A stretch of DNA of 64,000 bases from Deinococcus peraridilitoris DSM 19664 (lineage in GTDB: Bacteria > Deinococcota > Deinococci > Deinococcales > Deinococcaceae): positions 3,636,001-3,700,000 of the forward strand of contig NC_019793.1 in NCBI RefSeq assembly GCF_000317835.1. The letters are read 5' to 3'. Shown piece by piece: positions 33,650 to 42,767 of this stretch. The stretch's first letter is position 1. The number at the start of each line of letters is the position of its first letter. Under the pieces are notes generated by a model. It worked only from the letters and a program-made list of their open reading frames with translations, did no database searches and was not told where the DNA came from. A program made the position numbers and the translations under genes.

Positions 33650-34396
33650 GTGACCCGTCCTGCGCCGCGCTCCCGTCCCAGCTGGGCGAACTACGTCATG
33701 GACGTCGTGTTCACCCTGATCGTGCCGTTGGCCTGTCTCCGTCCGGTGCTGCCCTTCACCGACCAGGGACTTGGTATGCTGGTCGGCCCCGTTGCCGCCT
33801 ACCTGACCGCCAGCCTTGTGCCGGTCACGTACCTGCTGCTGTCCGTGCTGCTGGCCCGGCGCGTGAACACCGTCACCACCCTGGCCGCCGCCAGCGCCCT
33901 GATGAGCGGCGCACTGGCGTTCTGGCCGCTCAGCGGCGTCGCTTTTGCCATAAAAGACTCGTCTGGGTCGTTGTTCCTGCTGATGGTTACTTCTGGATCG
34001 CTCTGGCTTCGTAGGCCGTTGTTCACTTCGATTCTACAGGTGGCACTCCTACCAGGCACCCCAAGGCAGGAAATGCAATTGCGGACGCTGCTTGCCACTC
34101 CTGGTATGTATGACGCCACCCGGCGCGCCACGGTCGCGCTGCAACTCAAAGCGCTGCTGGTGGCCAGCACCAACATCATTGTGAAAAGCGCCATGGTGAG
34201 CGCTCCGTTCGGCACCCAGACCTTCAATTCCCAGCTGGCCAGTGCGACAGCAGTGATGATTCCGCTGGCCTACCTGGCCAGTGCTGCCGGATACGGGTTG
34301 GCCCTGTGGTTCATCCGGCGAGGCTTCACGCGCCTGCTTGGCCGCACCGTACCCATGTGGGGTGAAGGATTCTGGAAGGCCCTGCCGCCGAACTGA
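33650..34396 (+). CDS. VC0807-like membrane protein
   Basis: 248 residues from the GTG at 33650, with five to six hydrophobic segments and the spacing of the VC0807 family (TLIVPLACLRPVLPF near the start, GSLWLRRPLF in the middle, MIPLAYLASAAGYGLALW near the end). Function is unknown. The longer upstream frame overlaps the promoter, where TACAAT and TACACT boxes lie at 33615-33626. Confidence 0.65.
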   Translation: MTRPAPRSRPSWANYVMDVVFTLIVPLACLRPVLPFTDQGLGMLVGPVAAYLTASLVPVTYLLLSVLLARRVNTVTTLAAASALMSGALAFWPLSGVAFAIKDSSGSLFLLMVTSGSLWLRRPLFTSILQVALLPGTPRQEMQLRTLLATPGMYDATRRATVALQLKALLVASTNIIVKSAMVSAPFGTQTFNSQLASATAVMIPLAYLASAAGYGLALWFIRRGFTRLLGRTVPMWGEGFWKALPPN

Positions 34397-34529
34397 GTGC
34401 GGGCGCTGGCACGGCAGGTCGTCCGGGCGTCGTTTGCCGCTCCGTGCCATAGGCGCCCTTCTTCCGCGGCAGCGTGAAGGTGAAACGACTTGTGCTGCCC
34501 GCCTTTGCCACTCAGCCTGCCGAGCTCAG

Positions 34530-34661
34530 TCATGCCCGTCGTGCTTGCGGAGGCGTTCTGGGGGCGGGCGCGGCATGGCTGGTGCCACTGTGGTTCATTC
34601 GGGCGAAAGCGGGAGCGATGGACAGCAGGATCAGCAGGGAGATCAGCAGGGAATCGCGCAT
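34530..34661 (-). CDS. Small putative secreted peptide, 43 residues
   Basis: The minus frame from ATG 34661 gives a classic short signal peptide (MRDSLLISLLILLSIAPAF-A) and then a short Pro/Ala/Arg-rich tail ending in TGA. GAGGGAAACGAA precedes the ATG, a good ribosome site. I recognise no family. The TG-N-C tail is small enough that it may be a truncated protein. A further in-frame-shifted ORF downstream (34326-34511) could be its lost remainder. Confidence 0.5.
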   Translation of the reverse strand: MRDSLLISLLILLSIAPAFARMNHSGTSHAAPAPRTPPQARRA

Positions 34662-34817
34662 TTCGTTTCCCTCACTGTCGAGGCCAAACGGGCATTGTGA
34701 GTTCTCGTAAAGTCCCGAGCGCTCCCGTTCGGCTTCGGTGTGCCGAGGTCGACCGAAAAGGTGCTCATGACAGCGGTCGCCGCGTTCAGGCAGCCCAACG
34801 GCGGGGAAACTGGCCTT
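34662..34817. other. Intergenic region upstream of the small peptide
   Basis: 156 nt between the MFS gene end and the small peptide start. It holds no convincing ORF or hairpin, only a probable promoter for the minus-strand peptide gene. Confidence 0.4.
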
Positions 34818-36059
34818 TCATGCGTCACGTCTCAGGCGGTTCGACCACCACCACGCAAGGGCGTACAGGGTAATGCTGACCGCGAACACGGCCCGGTATC
34901 CCAGGGTGTCGGCCAGCAAGCCGCCCAGCACCGGAGCGAACAGCGCTACTCCCACGATGGTGTTGAGTGTCCCGATGTAGCGTCCGCGCGCATGAGGTGG
35001 CGCCAGGTTGAGCAGATGGTTGGTATGCCCCAGGTTGAAGCCTTGCGCGGCCACGCTGGTCGCGACGAAGACCAGCAGGTAGGCTCCCGGCCACCAACTC
35101 GACAGGGTCAAGGCGAGCAGCGGAGCGAGCAGCGCGCAGGCTGCCGACGCGCGGATAATCCGGCGTGATCCGTGTCCCTGCGCCAGTCGGGTCCAGACGA
35201 TGTTCGACAAGGGCGCCGTGCCCGCCAGGACCATCAGAAACACTCCCAGCATGCTGGTAGGCATTCCCAGCTCGCGCAAGGCGAACACCGCATAAAATGG
35301 TTCGGAGAGGCTCGCAAAGGCCAGCAGCAGCCGCACGCTCAGAAACGCGCGGAAGTCGCGGTCCTCGCGCAAGGTCAGGGGAATGGCGCGCAGCTCCGCC
35401 CGGAGGTTGCTGGGCGGCTGGGGCGGGTCAGGGGGTTCCTGTATCCGGCCAAAGACCCCGTACCCCAGGGTAAACGCCACCGTCGCCAGGGTAAAAATGA
35501 CCGTGTAATTGTACGGAAAGGGAATCGGTGAAGCGAGAATTTCCCGTACTGCCAAGCCGGCCAGAAACGCCAGAATACCCCCGACGAGGTTACGTACGCC
35601 AAAGAACGCCGTCCGGCGTTCGCTGGGAATGGTCTTCGAGACCACTTCCAGAAACGGCAGACCCGAAACGCCCGACGCCAGAGCATTTATGACCATGCCC
35701 AAAATGAAGCTGGTCAGCAGAACGCCCGGATAGTCGATCAGCAGCGCGCTCGACGCGATCATCCACAGGTAGCTGATCACCCGGATGGTGGCGGCACTGC
35801 GGTAGACCGGGAGTTTGTAGGGATGCTGCCGGATGCGCGCGGCCACCAGAATCTGCGGCAGCATCCAGCCACCCGCCTGAATAGCAGGCAAAAGGCCGAT
35901 CACGGCGTTTGAGGCGCCCAGACGGCTGGCGAAGCCGGCCAGGACCACCGAGGCATTGAGAAAGCCGTCGCCGATGAATACCAGCCAGCCGTTCAGCACT
36001 CCGAATCGGTAATTGCGGTCTGCCCACTCGGACGCGCGGCGTTGTCTCCAGGCGTGCAC
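34818..36059 (-). CDS. Major facilitator superfamily transporter
   Basis: 413 residues, GTG start, twelve predicted membrane helices. The central loop (GRIQEPPDPPQPPSNLRAELRAI) is proline-rich. Features such as IPSERRTAFFGVRNLVGG fit the MFS loop region. Substrate unknown. TAGGAT ends 6 nt before the GTG (leaderless). Convergent-free: the CLC gene ends 40 nt further on, in the same direction. Confidence 0.82.
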   Translation of the reverse strand: MHAWRQRRASEWADRNYRFGVLNGWLVFIGDGFLNASVVLAGFASRLGASNAVIGLLPAIQAGGWMLPQILVAARIRQHPYKLPVYRSAATIRVISYLWMIASSALLIDYPGVLLTSFILGMVINALASGVSGLPFLEVVSKTIPSERRTAFFGVRNLVGGILAFLAGLAVREILASPIPFPYNYTVIFTLATVAFTLGYGVFGRIQEPPDPPQPPSNLRAELRAIPLTLREDRDFRAFLSVRLLLAFASLSEPFYAVFALRELGMPTSMLGVFLMVLAGTAPLSNIVWTRLAQGHGSRRIIRASAACALLAPLLALTLSSWWPGAYLLVFVATSVAAQGFNLGHTNHLLNLAPPHARGRYIGTLNTIVGVALFAPVLGGLLADTLGYRAVFAVSITLYALAWWWSNRLRRDA

Positions 36060-36098
36060 CGGGACATCCTACCTGACGGTGGCCTGTCTCGCCGTGCG

Positions 36099-37709
36099 TT
36101 AGCGGGCACGCAGCGAGGAGAGGGTGGCCGCGAAACCCTCGAACTGGTCCGGCGAGGCCAGCAGCACCAGCTCATCGTTTTCCTGAAAGATCTGCATGGG
36201 CTCCGCGACGCGCACGTCGCCCCCGCGAACGAGCGCGACGTATTGCACGCCCACCGGCCAGACCACGTCGTCGGCGCCCAACCCCTGCCATCCGTCCGGC
36301 AGGGGAACCCGGTAGAGTTGCTCTTCGACAGGAGCCTTATCCAGCGCCGGGCGCTCCTCGGGTGGCATATTTGCGTTTTCAGTGTCCGGCATCACCGCTG
36401 CCTGGGCGTGAACCGGGCTGAATGCGTGGCTGCGCACCTGTGGTCGCACGATGCTGGCCTCACCGCTGAGGGCGTGGGCCAGCAGGGTGCCCGCGAGCAA
36501 CGCGGGCAGCAGTGCGTCGCCGCCCCAGGTGGCCAGCAGCAGGGTCGCTGCCACCGGAACGTTGTGCGAGGTGGTCAGAAAGGCTGCAGCGCCCACCAGT
36601 CCACCCACGGCAGGGTCAAGTCCCAGCGCTGGAAGCAGCGATGAGACGCCCACACCCAGCAAGCCCCCGGCGCTCACCGCACTGAGCACGGTGCCTCCCA
36701 GGGCGAGCCACGCTACGCCCACCAGCAGCAACAGCCGCAACAGTCCCTGCCACAAGCTCTCAATATCCTGGAACCCCCTTAGGGCCACCTGCAGCCAGCC
36801 GGCGCCGTCTCCAACAGTTTCCGGCACGAAGTAAGCCAGCACCGCAGCCAGCGAGGCAAACACCGTGACGCTTGCCGTATGCCACCAGTGGTGCTGCTCC
36901 AGCCCTGGCAGCGCTTCACGCGCCTGTGTCACCAGCCAGGCCGCCAGACTGACGACCAGGGCCAGCAGCGCGTACATCGGTACCTGCGCGAGTCCGGGGA
37001 ACTGCATGACGGAAGTCACCAGCAACGGTGAGAAGCCGTGAAGCGCACCATAGACTGCGTAGGCCGCCACGCTCGCCAGCACGGCTGGAAGCAGCACCTC
37101 GAACTCGAATTCGAAGCGCCGGTACAGCACTTCCACGATCAGCACGGCCGCCGCGAGTGGAGCGTGCAGCACCAGGCCCAGCGCGGCCCCAACGCAGCTC
37201 AGCGCGAGAGTGCGCGCTTCTGTCCGGCTCAGGCGGGCCATCCGGGTAAGCAGCCTGGCGCTGAGGTTCCCCAGGGCAGTAAAGGGCCCGTCACGCCCGA
37301 CGGCCACACCCGACAGGTAAGCCAGCGTACTGGCCACCAGGCTGCGCCCGTCCGCTGCGGTGTCCGGCAGGTGCCGGTCGTCGTGATACTGGCGCACGGC
37401 TTCTTCCAGGGGATCATGACGCATACCGGGCCTCAGCAGCGCGGCCAGGGTTGCCAGGACCGGCAGGGCCAGCAGGCCCAGCGGCGCCGCTTCCCCAAAG
37501 GCCATCAGCAGCCCACCTTCACCCGGTGTGCCCGGTGGCCGGAAGCGCGTCACGAACGCCAGGGCACTGACAAGCTGGTCGAGCACCACGCGCAGCCCGC
37601 TGCCCATGAGCCCGACCAGCGCTCCCGCCAGCAAGCCATAAATGACCACCCGGCTCGATTCGAGCCGGGTCATCACGTTTCGGGGAAGGGATTGACGCAC
37701 GCTCGCCAC
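36099..37709 (-). CDS. CLC-family chloride channel/transporter with C-terminal RCK_C-type domain
   Basis: 536 residues, GTG start. Residues about 20-440 are the CLC membrane domain, with AYLSGVAVGRDGPFTALG at 130-147 where most CLCs have GREGP. The gating glutamate is therefore Asp140. A GGLLGVGVSSLLPALG stretch stands at the second chloride motif. After a linker, residues about 455-536 form an RCK_C/TrkA-C-like domain (VEEQLYRVPLPDGWQG, MQIFQENDELVLLASPDQ), which may sense a ligand. TACTAT lies 8 nt before the GTG. Confidence 0.88.
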   Translation of the reverse strand: MASVRQSLPRNVMTRLESSRVVIYGLLAGALVGLMGSGLRVVLDQLVSALAFVTRFRPPGTPGEGGLLMAFGEAAPLGLLALPVLATLAALLRPGMRHDPLEEAVRQYHDDRHLPDTAADGRSLVASTLAYLSGVAVGRDGPFTALGNLSARLLTRMARLSRTEARTLALSCVGAALGLVLHAPLAAAVLIVEVLYRRFEFEFEVLLPAVLASVAAYAVYGALHGFSPLLVTSVMQFPGLAQVPMYALLALVVSLAAWLVTQAREALPGLEQHHWWHTASVTVFASLAAVLAYFVPETVGDGAGWLQVALRGFQDIESLWQGLLRLLLLVGVAWLALGGTVLSAVSAGGLLGVGVSSLLPALGLDPAVGGLVGAAAFLTTSHNVPVAATLLLATWGGDALLPALLAGTLLAHALSGEASIVRPQVRSHAFSPVHAQAAVMPDTENANMPPEERPALDKAPVEEQLYRVPLPDGWQGLGADDVVWPVGVQYVALVRGGDVRVAEPMQIFQENDELVLLASPDQFEGFAATLSSLRAR

Positions 37710-37863
37710 TGAACTGAATAGTAGAGGATTTTTTCAGGCGGCGTCCGAAAGCACGCCCCGGGAGTGCGTGACTGGCCCATTTGCTTTGGCTTCAGGCGCC
37801 TGGTTCTGAGGGCCGGTTTCGCGTTGCTCTCTCGTCAAGGCGACCGGCCTCACCGCCGTGCTC

Positions 37864-39426
37864 TCAGATCTCCACCGGGCCAGTCCAGCCGGGCGCCAGC
37901 GTCATGAGCCGTTTGAGCGGAGCACGACCGTGCTTGAGCAGATAGGTCAGAAAGTTCATCTCGCGTTCCTGAGCGACGCCGCGCGGCAGCAGGTGTGCGT
38001 ATAGACGCCCGACCTGACCTTCGCGTGTCTGTTCGGCGTCGATCAACGCTCGCCGCGCCTGGGACTGCAGCCTTATCAGGCGGGTGAGTGTCCGTTCCCG
38101 CGTGCGTTGCACGGCGCCGCTGAGCGTCGGGTCGAGGTTGCCGATTTCCTGCATGAGCTGACTGAATTCGCGCTCCAGAATGCCCAGACGATCCTCAGCG
38201 AGGGCAGCAGCACCCCGTTCACGCGCCAGTGCGCTGCCCAGCGCGTCGTGGGGCGCCGCCTGAAACGCAGCTGCCGTCAGTCCGAAGCGCTGCAGCAGGC
38301 GGACGACGGGCGGTTCGAGCCAGGTGACGCTCAGACGAGGCAACAGCACCGGTTGGGGCACGCCATGCAAATCGTAGACTCCCCGCAGTTCGGCACAGTA
38401 GGCGATCTCGCCCGGCCCGACCACAAAAGCGGCAGTGGGCAGGATACTGTCTTGCAGAATCGGACGAAGTCCGGCGGCAGGTGTGATGCGGCCGGGATTG
38501 CTCTCCAGAATCCGCTGCAGTTGCTGACGATCGTACCGGCGGTCCGCTTCGAAAAAACGTCCGTCCCAGCGCAGCAGCCGCCGCTGCCCGTCTTCACCTT
38601 CCAGAAACAGGTTGGTGGCGCCCTCGGGCCGGCGCAATTGCGCCACATAGCCGCGCGCTTCCAGGGCGCGCGCGGCCTCCTCGATGCGCTGTGGCCCTTC
38701 GCGCGGCCGGTCGAGTTCACGTGCGAGGGCGGGCGCAAACAGGGCCGTCAGCGCCGGGTGCAGCGGATCGAGCACCAGCAGGCCGAACTCTCCCAGCAGC
38801 GAATGCACCAGCCGCGCAAAGACATCAGCGTAACTGCCCTCGCGCATGGCAGCGCGCAGGACCGCGCCCAGCCAGAGGCGGTGGGCTTCGGGAGCGGCGA
38901 AGCGCTCGAGCAGCGCCTCCACCTCATGTGTCCATTCCTCACGCCAGGGAATGCGGCCCACCGGCACGCCCAAAGGAAGATCGAGCGTCAGGTGGTGCAG
39001 GGCTTCATTCATATCGAGCAGGGTCGTCGAGGCGACCTCGGCGGCGTCGTGATCCTGACTGGCGATCCAGTAGACCGCGACCACCGGCGCCTCGTCCTGA
39101 TCGAGTGAACGGGCCCGCAAGACCGCGTCGGCGCCCTTATGGACGCTGTAGGCCGGACCGGTCAGCAGGCCCGCCTGTTGACCGGTCACCACCACCCGTG
39201 AATTCGGATGGGCCAGCCGCGCCAGTTGTGTCTCGACACTCCGGTCGAGCGTGCCCAGGTCGCGGTGGTAAGCGCGGAGGGCCTCACTCAGGCCGGCGCG
39301 GTCCACATCACGGCGGGCCGTCCTGGTTGAATTCAGATCGGCGGGGGAGCAGCCGAAGAAGTCACTCAGCTCCCCGGCCGCGTACGCTTGTGCGATGCTT
39401 CGTCGGGTGGTCACAGGACAGGTCAT
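37864..39426 (-). CDS. bshC: Bacillithiol biosynthesis cysteine-adding enzyme
   Basis: 520 residues. BshC joins cysteine to glucosaminyl-malate, the last step of bacillithiol synthesis. Family stretches include VVVTGQQAGLLTGPAYSVHK near 80-100, VYWIASQDHDAAEV and FVVGPGEIAYCAELRGVYDLHG. The C-terminal half contains the family coiled coil (ERTLTRLIRLQSQARRAL). The ATG overlaps the crp-type stop by 4 nt, so the two are co-translated. Bacillithiol use fits Deinococcus. Confidence 0.93.
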   Translation of the reverse strand: MTCPVTTRRSIAQAYAAGELSDFFGCSPADLNSTRTARRDVDRAGLSEALRAYHRDLGTLDRSVETQLARLAHPNSRVVVTGQQAGLLTGPAYSVHKGADAVLRARSLDQDEAPVVAVYWIASQDHDAAEVASTTLLDMNEALHHLTLDLPLGVPVGRIPWREEWTHEVEALLERFAAPEAHRLWLGAVLRAAMREGSYADVFARLVHSLLGEFGLLVLDPLHPALTALFAPALARELDRPREGPQRIEEAARALEARGYVAQLRRPEGATNLFLEGEDGQRRLLRWDGRFFEADRRYDRQQLQRILESNPGRITPAAGLRPILQDSILPTAAFVVGPGEIAYCAELRGVYDLHGVPQPVLLPRLSVTWLEPPVVRLLQRFGLTAAAFQAAPHDALGSALARERGAAALAEDRLGILEREFSQLMQEIGNLDPTLSGAVQRTRERTLTRLIRLQSQARRALIDAEQTREGQVGRLYAHLLPRGVAQEREMNFLTYLLKHGRAPLKRLMTLAPGWTGPVEI

Positions 39427-40148
39427 AGGCCGTGAATCGGATGCTCGGCCACGTCACGCAGGCCGGCTTCGTCGAGCACTACGATGCGGCGGTAGCCGAG
39501 ATCGAGCAGACCGCGTTCCTTGAATTCGCCCAGCAGCTTGGTGATGGTTTCCCGGGTGGAGCCCACCAGATAGGCCAGATCCTGATGCGACACGCGGCCC
39601 TTGAGGGCTTTCTTGCCTCCCTCTCCGGCGCTGTTCAACTCTGCCATGGTGAGCAGCGCACCCGCGAGGCGCTGCGACACTTCCAGAAAGACGAGGCTTG
39701 AGAGGCGTTCTTGCAACGCCCGGGTCTGCCGGGTGAGCTGCGCGCTCAGCGCCACACCCAACGCCGGCTGAGCCCGCAGCAGCTCGCGCAAAGTGGTGCC
39801 GCCGATGGCCAGGGCCTCGCCGCTCTCGAGCGCTTCGGCATACTGGCCGTAGCTGCTTTCGCCGTGCAGCCCGGCGGTTCCGAAGAGTTCCCCGCCCTGG
39901 TGCACGGCGACCGTTACCTCGCGGGCACCCGAACCGATGCGGTAAAGCCGCACCCGACCGCCCTGCAGCACGTATACCGTTTCGGCAGAGTCTTCTGTGT
40001 GATATAAAAGGCCGCCACGGTCGAAATTGACGCGGCGCGCACTGGCCAGCAGGGCAGCGCGCGCGTCCGGCGGCAGATCGTGCATGAAGCCGCTCTGCAT
40101 GCGGTCAGTATCCGTGCCAGGGTGCGCCATAAACGCAGTGTAATGCAC
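39423..40148 (-). CDS. Crp/Fnr-family transcriptional regulator
   Basis: 241 residues from a GTG at 40148 (ATG 40130 also possible). It has an N-terminal cyclic-nucleotide-binding fold (residues about 35-145) without the Arg-Ser pair of true cAMP sites, then a helix-turn-helix (KGRVSHQDLAYLVGSTRETITKLL near 190-213). No Fnr cysteines, so no Fe-S sensor. Overlap with bshC suggests it controls, or is expressed with, redox-thiol synthesis. Confidence 0.87.
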   Translation of the reverse strand: MHYTAFMAHPGTDTDRMQSGFMHDLPPDARAALLASARRVNFDRGGLLYHTEDSAETVYVLQGGRVRLYRIGSGAREVTVAVHQGGELFGTAGLHGESSYGQYAEALESGEALAIGGTTLRELLRAQPALGVALSAQLTRQTRALQERLSSLVFLEVSQRLAGALLTMAELNSAGEGGKKALKGRVSHQDLAYLVGSTRETITKLLGEFKERGLLDLGYRRIVVLDEAGLRDVAEHPIHGL

Positions 40149-40217
40149 GTTTCACTCCATGATAGAATTCACGCCGGACGAGCGCCGAACCTGCGAGTGC
40201 GGCGTTGTGGGAGGAAG

Positions 40218-40955
40218 ATGCGGCTCAGAGTAGATTTATTGCCAGGACGCGAGTACCCGGACGTTGTGATTCTCGTCGACGTCCTGCGCGCCACCACGGC
40301 CGCGCCGATCGTGCTGGAAAAGACCGGCTTGTTCGTGACTCCCAGCCTGCGGGCTGCCCGGGCCTTTGGCAGTGCCCGATCACTGCTGGTGGCCGGCGAA
40401 CGTGACGGCCTGCCGCCCGAAGGTTTCAATTACAGCGCCTCGCCTGACGACCTGCGTCGTGCACGCTTCGAGCGCGATGTCGTTTTGACCACCGAGAATG
40501 GCCCACGCGCTCTGGCGCAGGTCGTGGGTGCACGCCACGTGCTGCTGGGCAGCTTTTACAATGCGCGCGCCGTGACCGAGGTGGCCCTTCGGCTGGCAAC
40601 CGAGGAGATCAGCCTGGTATGCGCTGGCATGCGCGGCGAGGAAGCCATCGAAGATATCGTCTGCGCGGGTTTCCTGTCCCGCCGGATCGAGAAGCTGGCC
40701 CCAGTCGAGGTGCGTGAGCGGGTGCGCCTGTCGCAGGCCCTGCTGCGTGCGTATGCCGATCCCCTGGAAGCGTTGGCCCAAAGTGCCAGCGGCGCCCTGC
40801 TGATGAAGCTCGGCCTGTTCGAGGACCTTGCTGTCGCGTCGCTGATCTCGCACTCGTCGGCCGTTCCGCGACTTGCGAGCACCGAAGAGCACGAAGGGCA
40901 CCCGGTCTACGCCTTCGAGGACGCCAACCGTGCTCCGGCTGTGGGAGCGCCGTGA
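40218..40955 (+). CDS. comB: 2-phosphosulfolactate phosphatase-like protein
   Basis: 245 residues from ATG 40218, preceded by GGAGGAAG. It matches the ComB family (VILVDVLRATTAAPIVLEKTG near the start, TTENGPRAL in the middle). In methanogens ComB releases phosphate from 2-phosphosulfolactate in coenzyme M synthesis; in bacteria without CoM it probably acts on a related phospho-acid. No comA or comC is nearby. Its last 4 nt overlap the tagA-like gene. TAGAAT at 40163-40168 is the likely -10. Confidence 0.85.
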   Translation: MRLRVDLLPGREYPDVVILVDVLRATTAAPIVLEKTGLFVTPSLRAARAFGSARSLLVAGERDGLPPEGFNYSASPDDLRRARFERDVVLTTENGPRALAQVVGARHVLLGSFYNARAVTEVALRLATEEISLVCAGMRGEEAIEDIVCAGFLSRRIEKLAPVEVRERVRLSQALLRAYADPLEALAQSASGALLMKLGLFEDLAVASLISHSSAVPRLASTEEHEGHPVYAFEDANRAPAVGAP

Positions 40956-41707
40956 GCAGGCGGTTGGAACTGCTGAGCCTGCCACTGGATCCGCTGGATT
41001 TGTCCGGCGCAGTGGAGACCACCTCGGCCTGGATCACGGCCGAGTCACGGACGCCTCGCACGGTCGTCACCCTCAATCCGGAGATCGTGGTGCAGTCGCA
41101 GCACAATGAAGCGCTGGCTCAGGCAATCCGTTCGGCGGACCTTGTGACGGCTGATGGTGTGGGGATCGTGTGGGCCGCCCGACAGCTGCTCGGCGAGACA
41201 CTGCCCGGGCGCGCTCCCGGCATCGACATCGCCTTCGAGCTGATGGCGCGGCACGGCGCGAGTTTACGGGTCTTTTTGCTGGGCGGTCAGCCCGGTGTTC
41301 CAGAACTGGCCGCTCAGCAGGCCGTCCAGCGCTGGGGTGTGACGGTTGTCGGTGCTCACCACGGTTTTTTCGCCGCCGCCGAGGACCAGCGGATCGCTGA
41401 ACTGGTGCGCGACGCGCAGCCTGACCTGCTGCTGACCGCGATGGGCGCAGCCCGGCAGGAAATCTTCAATCAGTATTGGGGCCTGATCATGAACGTGCCC
41501 GTGATGATCGGCGTGGGTGGGACACTCGACGTGCTGGCGGGAACCGCTCAACTCGCGCCGGGCTGGACGCGCCGAATGGGCGTCGAATGGATCTGGCGTG
41601 TGGCCGGGGACCGCCGCCGTTGGAACCGGGCGCCGCGTTTGGCCCAGTTTGTCCGTCTGGTGAGACGCGAACGGCGCCGACTGGCAGCGCGCGAGCAGGG
41701 ACGCTGA
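40952..41707 (+). CDS. WecG/TagA/CpsF-family glycosyltransferase
   Basis: 251 residues, GTG start. It has the family signature: VVTLNPEIVVQSQHN, then ADGVGIVWAARQLLG, then FLLGGQPGVPELAAQ. It transfers N-acetylmannosamine or a similar sugar to a lipid-linked acceptor in surface-polymer synthesis. The C-terminal basic tail (RLVRRERRRLAAREQ) likely binds the membrane. It overlaps the comB stop and is co-translated. Confidence 0.88.
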   Translation: MSRRLELLSLPLDPLDLSGAVETTSAWITAESRTPRTVVTLNPEIVVQSQHNEALAQAIRSADLVTADGVGIVWAARQLLGETLPGRAPGIDIAFELMARHGASLRVFLLGGQPGVPELAAQQAVQRWGVTVVGAHHGFFAAAEDQRIAELVRDAQPDLLLTAMGAARQEIFNQYWGLIMNVPVMIGVGGTLDVLAGTAQLAPGWTRRMGVEWIWRVAGDRRRWNRAPRLAQFVRLVRRERRRLAAREQGR

Positions 41708-41770
41708 CCCGCCCGTATCGCGCCGACCGTGCAAAGCCGCAGACCGGCAGGCGACCGCCGCGCCAGGCGG

Positions 41771-42541
41771 TCACAGCTCGAAGTCACGCGGGCGGCGTTG
41801 CAGCCTTTGCTCCAGAAAACGCTGGTGGGCCAGCAGCGACAGGCTTTCGGAGCGCGCAGCGTCTTCCAGAACGCCTCGCACTGCCTCCTGCAGCATCGTC
41901 AGCTGCCCCATCAGCAACTCCCGTCCGGTTTGGCCGCCTTCCAGCACGACCGCATCGGTCGCCGCGCCGGGCAGTCGAAGATACGCGTTCACCGTGTCCG
42001 GCAGATATTGCCTTACCGCCTGGTGAAGCAGACGAGCGTACTCGCCGTCCTCCAGGGCCCGTGAATTCAGATAGGCGCCGGTCTCCTCGACGACGCGCTG
42101 AAACTCACGAACCGCGATGACGGCCTCAACTGGCAGATCAGCGGCCGTGCGCGACAGCAGCTCCTCGATACTCTTGCTTAGTGCGTCGTCCGCCTGTCCA
42201 GGCACCACCCGACCCGCCGCCGGCCGGGTGTCCCTCCTTTGAGCTGACCGTTTATCCAGGCACGTGTTATCCAGGCACGCGCCGCGCTGAGTGCCCAGAC
42301 GTTCGTTTTCGCGTTGGTGCCCCCGCCGTGCCCTGCTTTCCCTGGGGCCGCTCAGCACCGAAAGAATCCAGATCAGCGTCACGAGGGCGGCCATGTTGAC
42401 CAGCCAGAAGTTGGCCGTGAGAATCGCCAGGGCGGTCATGAGGAGGGCGGCTACAATCGGCCCCGGGAGTCTCTCGTCGCGTGAAGATCGGCGTACCAGC
42501 AGCGCCAGGGCGATCAGGGCGATGATGATCAGTAACGGCAT
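41771..42541 (-). CDS. Hypothetical membrane protein with helical cytoplasmic domain
   Basis: 256 residues. Two hydrophobic stretches (about 2-14 and 30-65), then a basic linker containing a 5-residue duplication (CLDNT/CLDKR) caused by a 15-bp tandem repeat at 42252-42281, then about 130 helical residues (IEELLSRTAADLPVEAVIAV and more). No family recognised. AAAGGAGCCCC precedes the ATG. Confidence 0.6.
   Translation of the reverse strand: MPLLIIIALIALALLVRRSSRDERLPGPIVAALLMTALAILTANFWLVNMAALVTLIWILSVLSGPRESRARRGHQRENERLGTQRGACLDNTCLDKRSAQRRDTRPAAGRVVPGQADDALSKSIEELLSRTAADLPVEAVIAVREFQRVVEETGAYLNSRALEDGEYARLLHQAVRQYLPDTVNAYLRLPGAATDAVVLEGGQTGRELLMGQLTMLQEAVRGVLEDAARSESLSLLAHQRFLEQRLQRRPRDFEL
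42252..42281. repeat. 15-bp in-frame tandem duplication
   Basis: TTATCCAGGCACGTG is followed by TTATCCAGGCACGCG inside the hypothetical membrane-protein gene, adding five residues to its linker. Confidence 0.85.
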
Positions 42542-42767
42542 GTCGCTTGGGGCTCCTTTCGGAATAGAAACTCGGACGGCAGGCGAGGAGCAGGGTCACG
42601 GATGCAAAGTACCCACCTGCTTGCTGCCCATTACGAGCGTTACGGTGCCTGGGTTCCGCCAGAGTTCGCCCAGGCCGGGCGCCGGACGCGCGCAATCCGG
42701 GCGTGGCGCCCGAACGCCAGACCGGCACTTCGTGTCCTGCCATCGGCAGGCGGAGCCAAGCGCGTGC

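Noticed and set aside
42602..42767. Plus-strand frame starting MQSTHLLAAHYERYG, preceded by AGGAGCAGG
   Set aside because: First 25 residues look protein-like, but no family is known and it then runs antisense through the end of the aminotransferase gene; kept out for lack of support.
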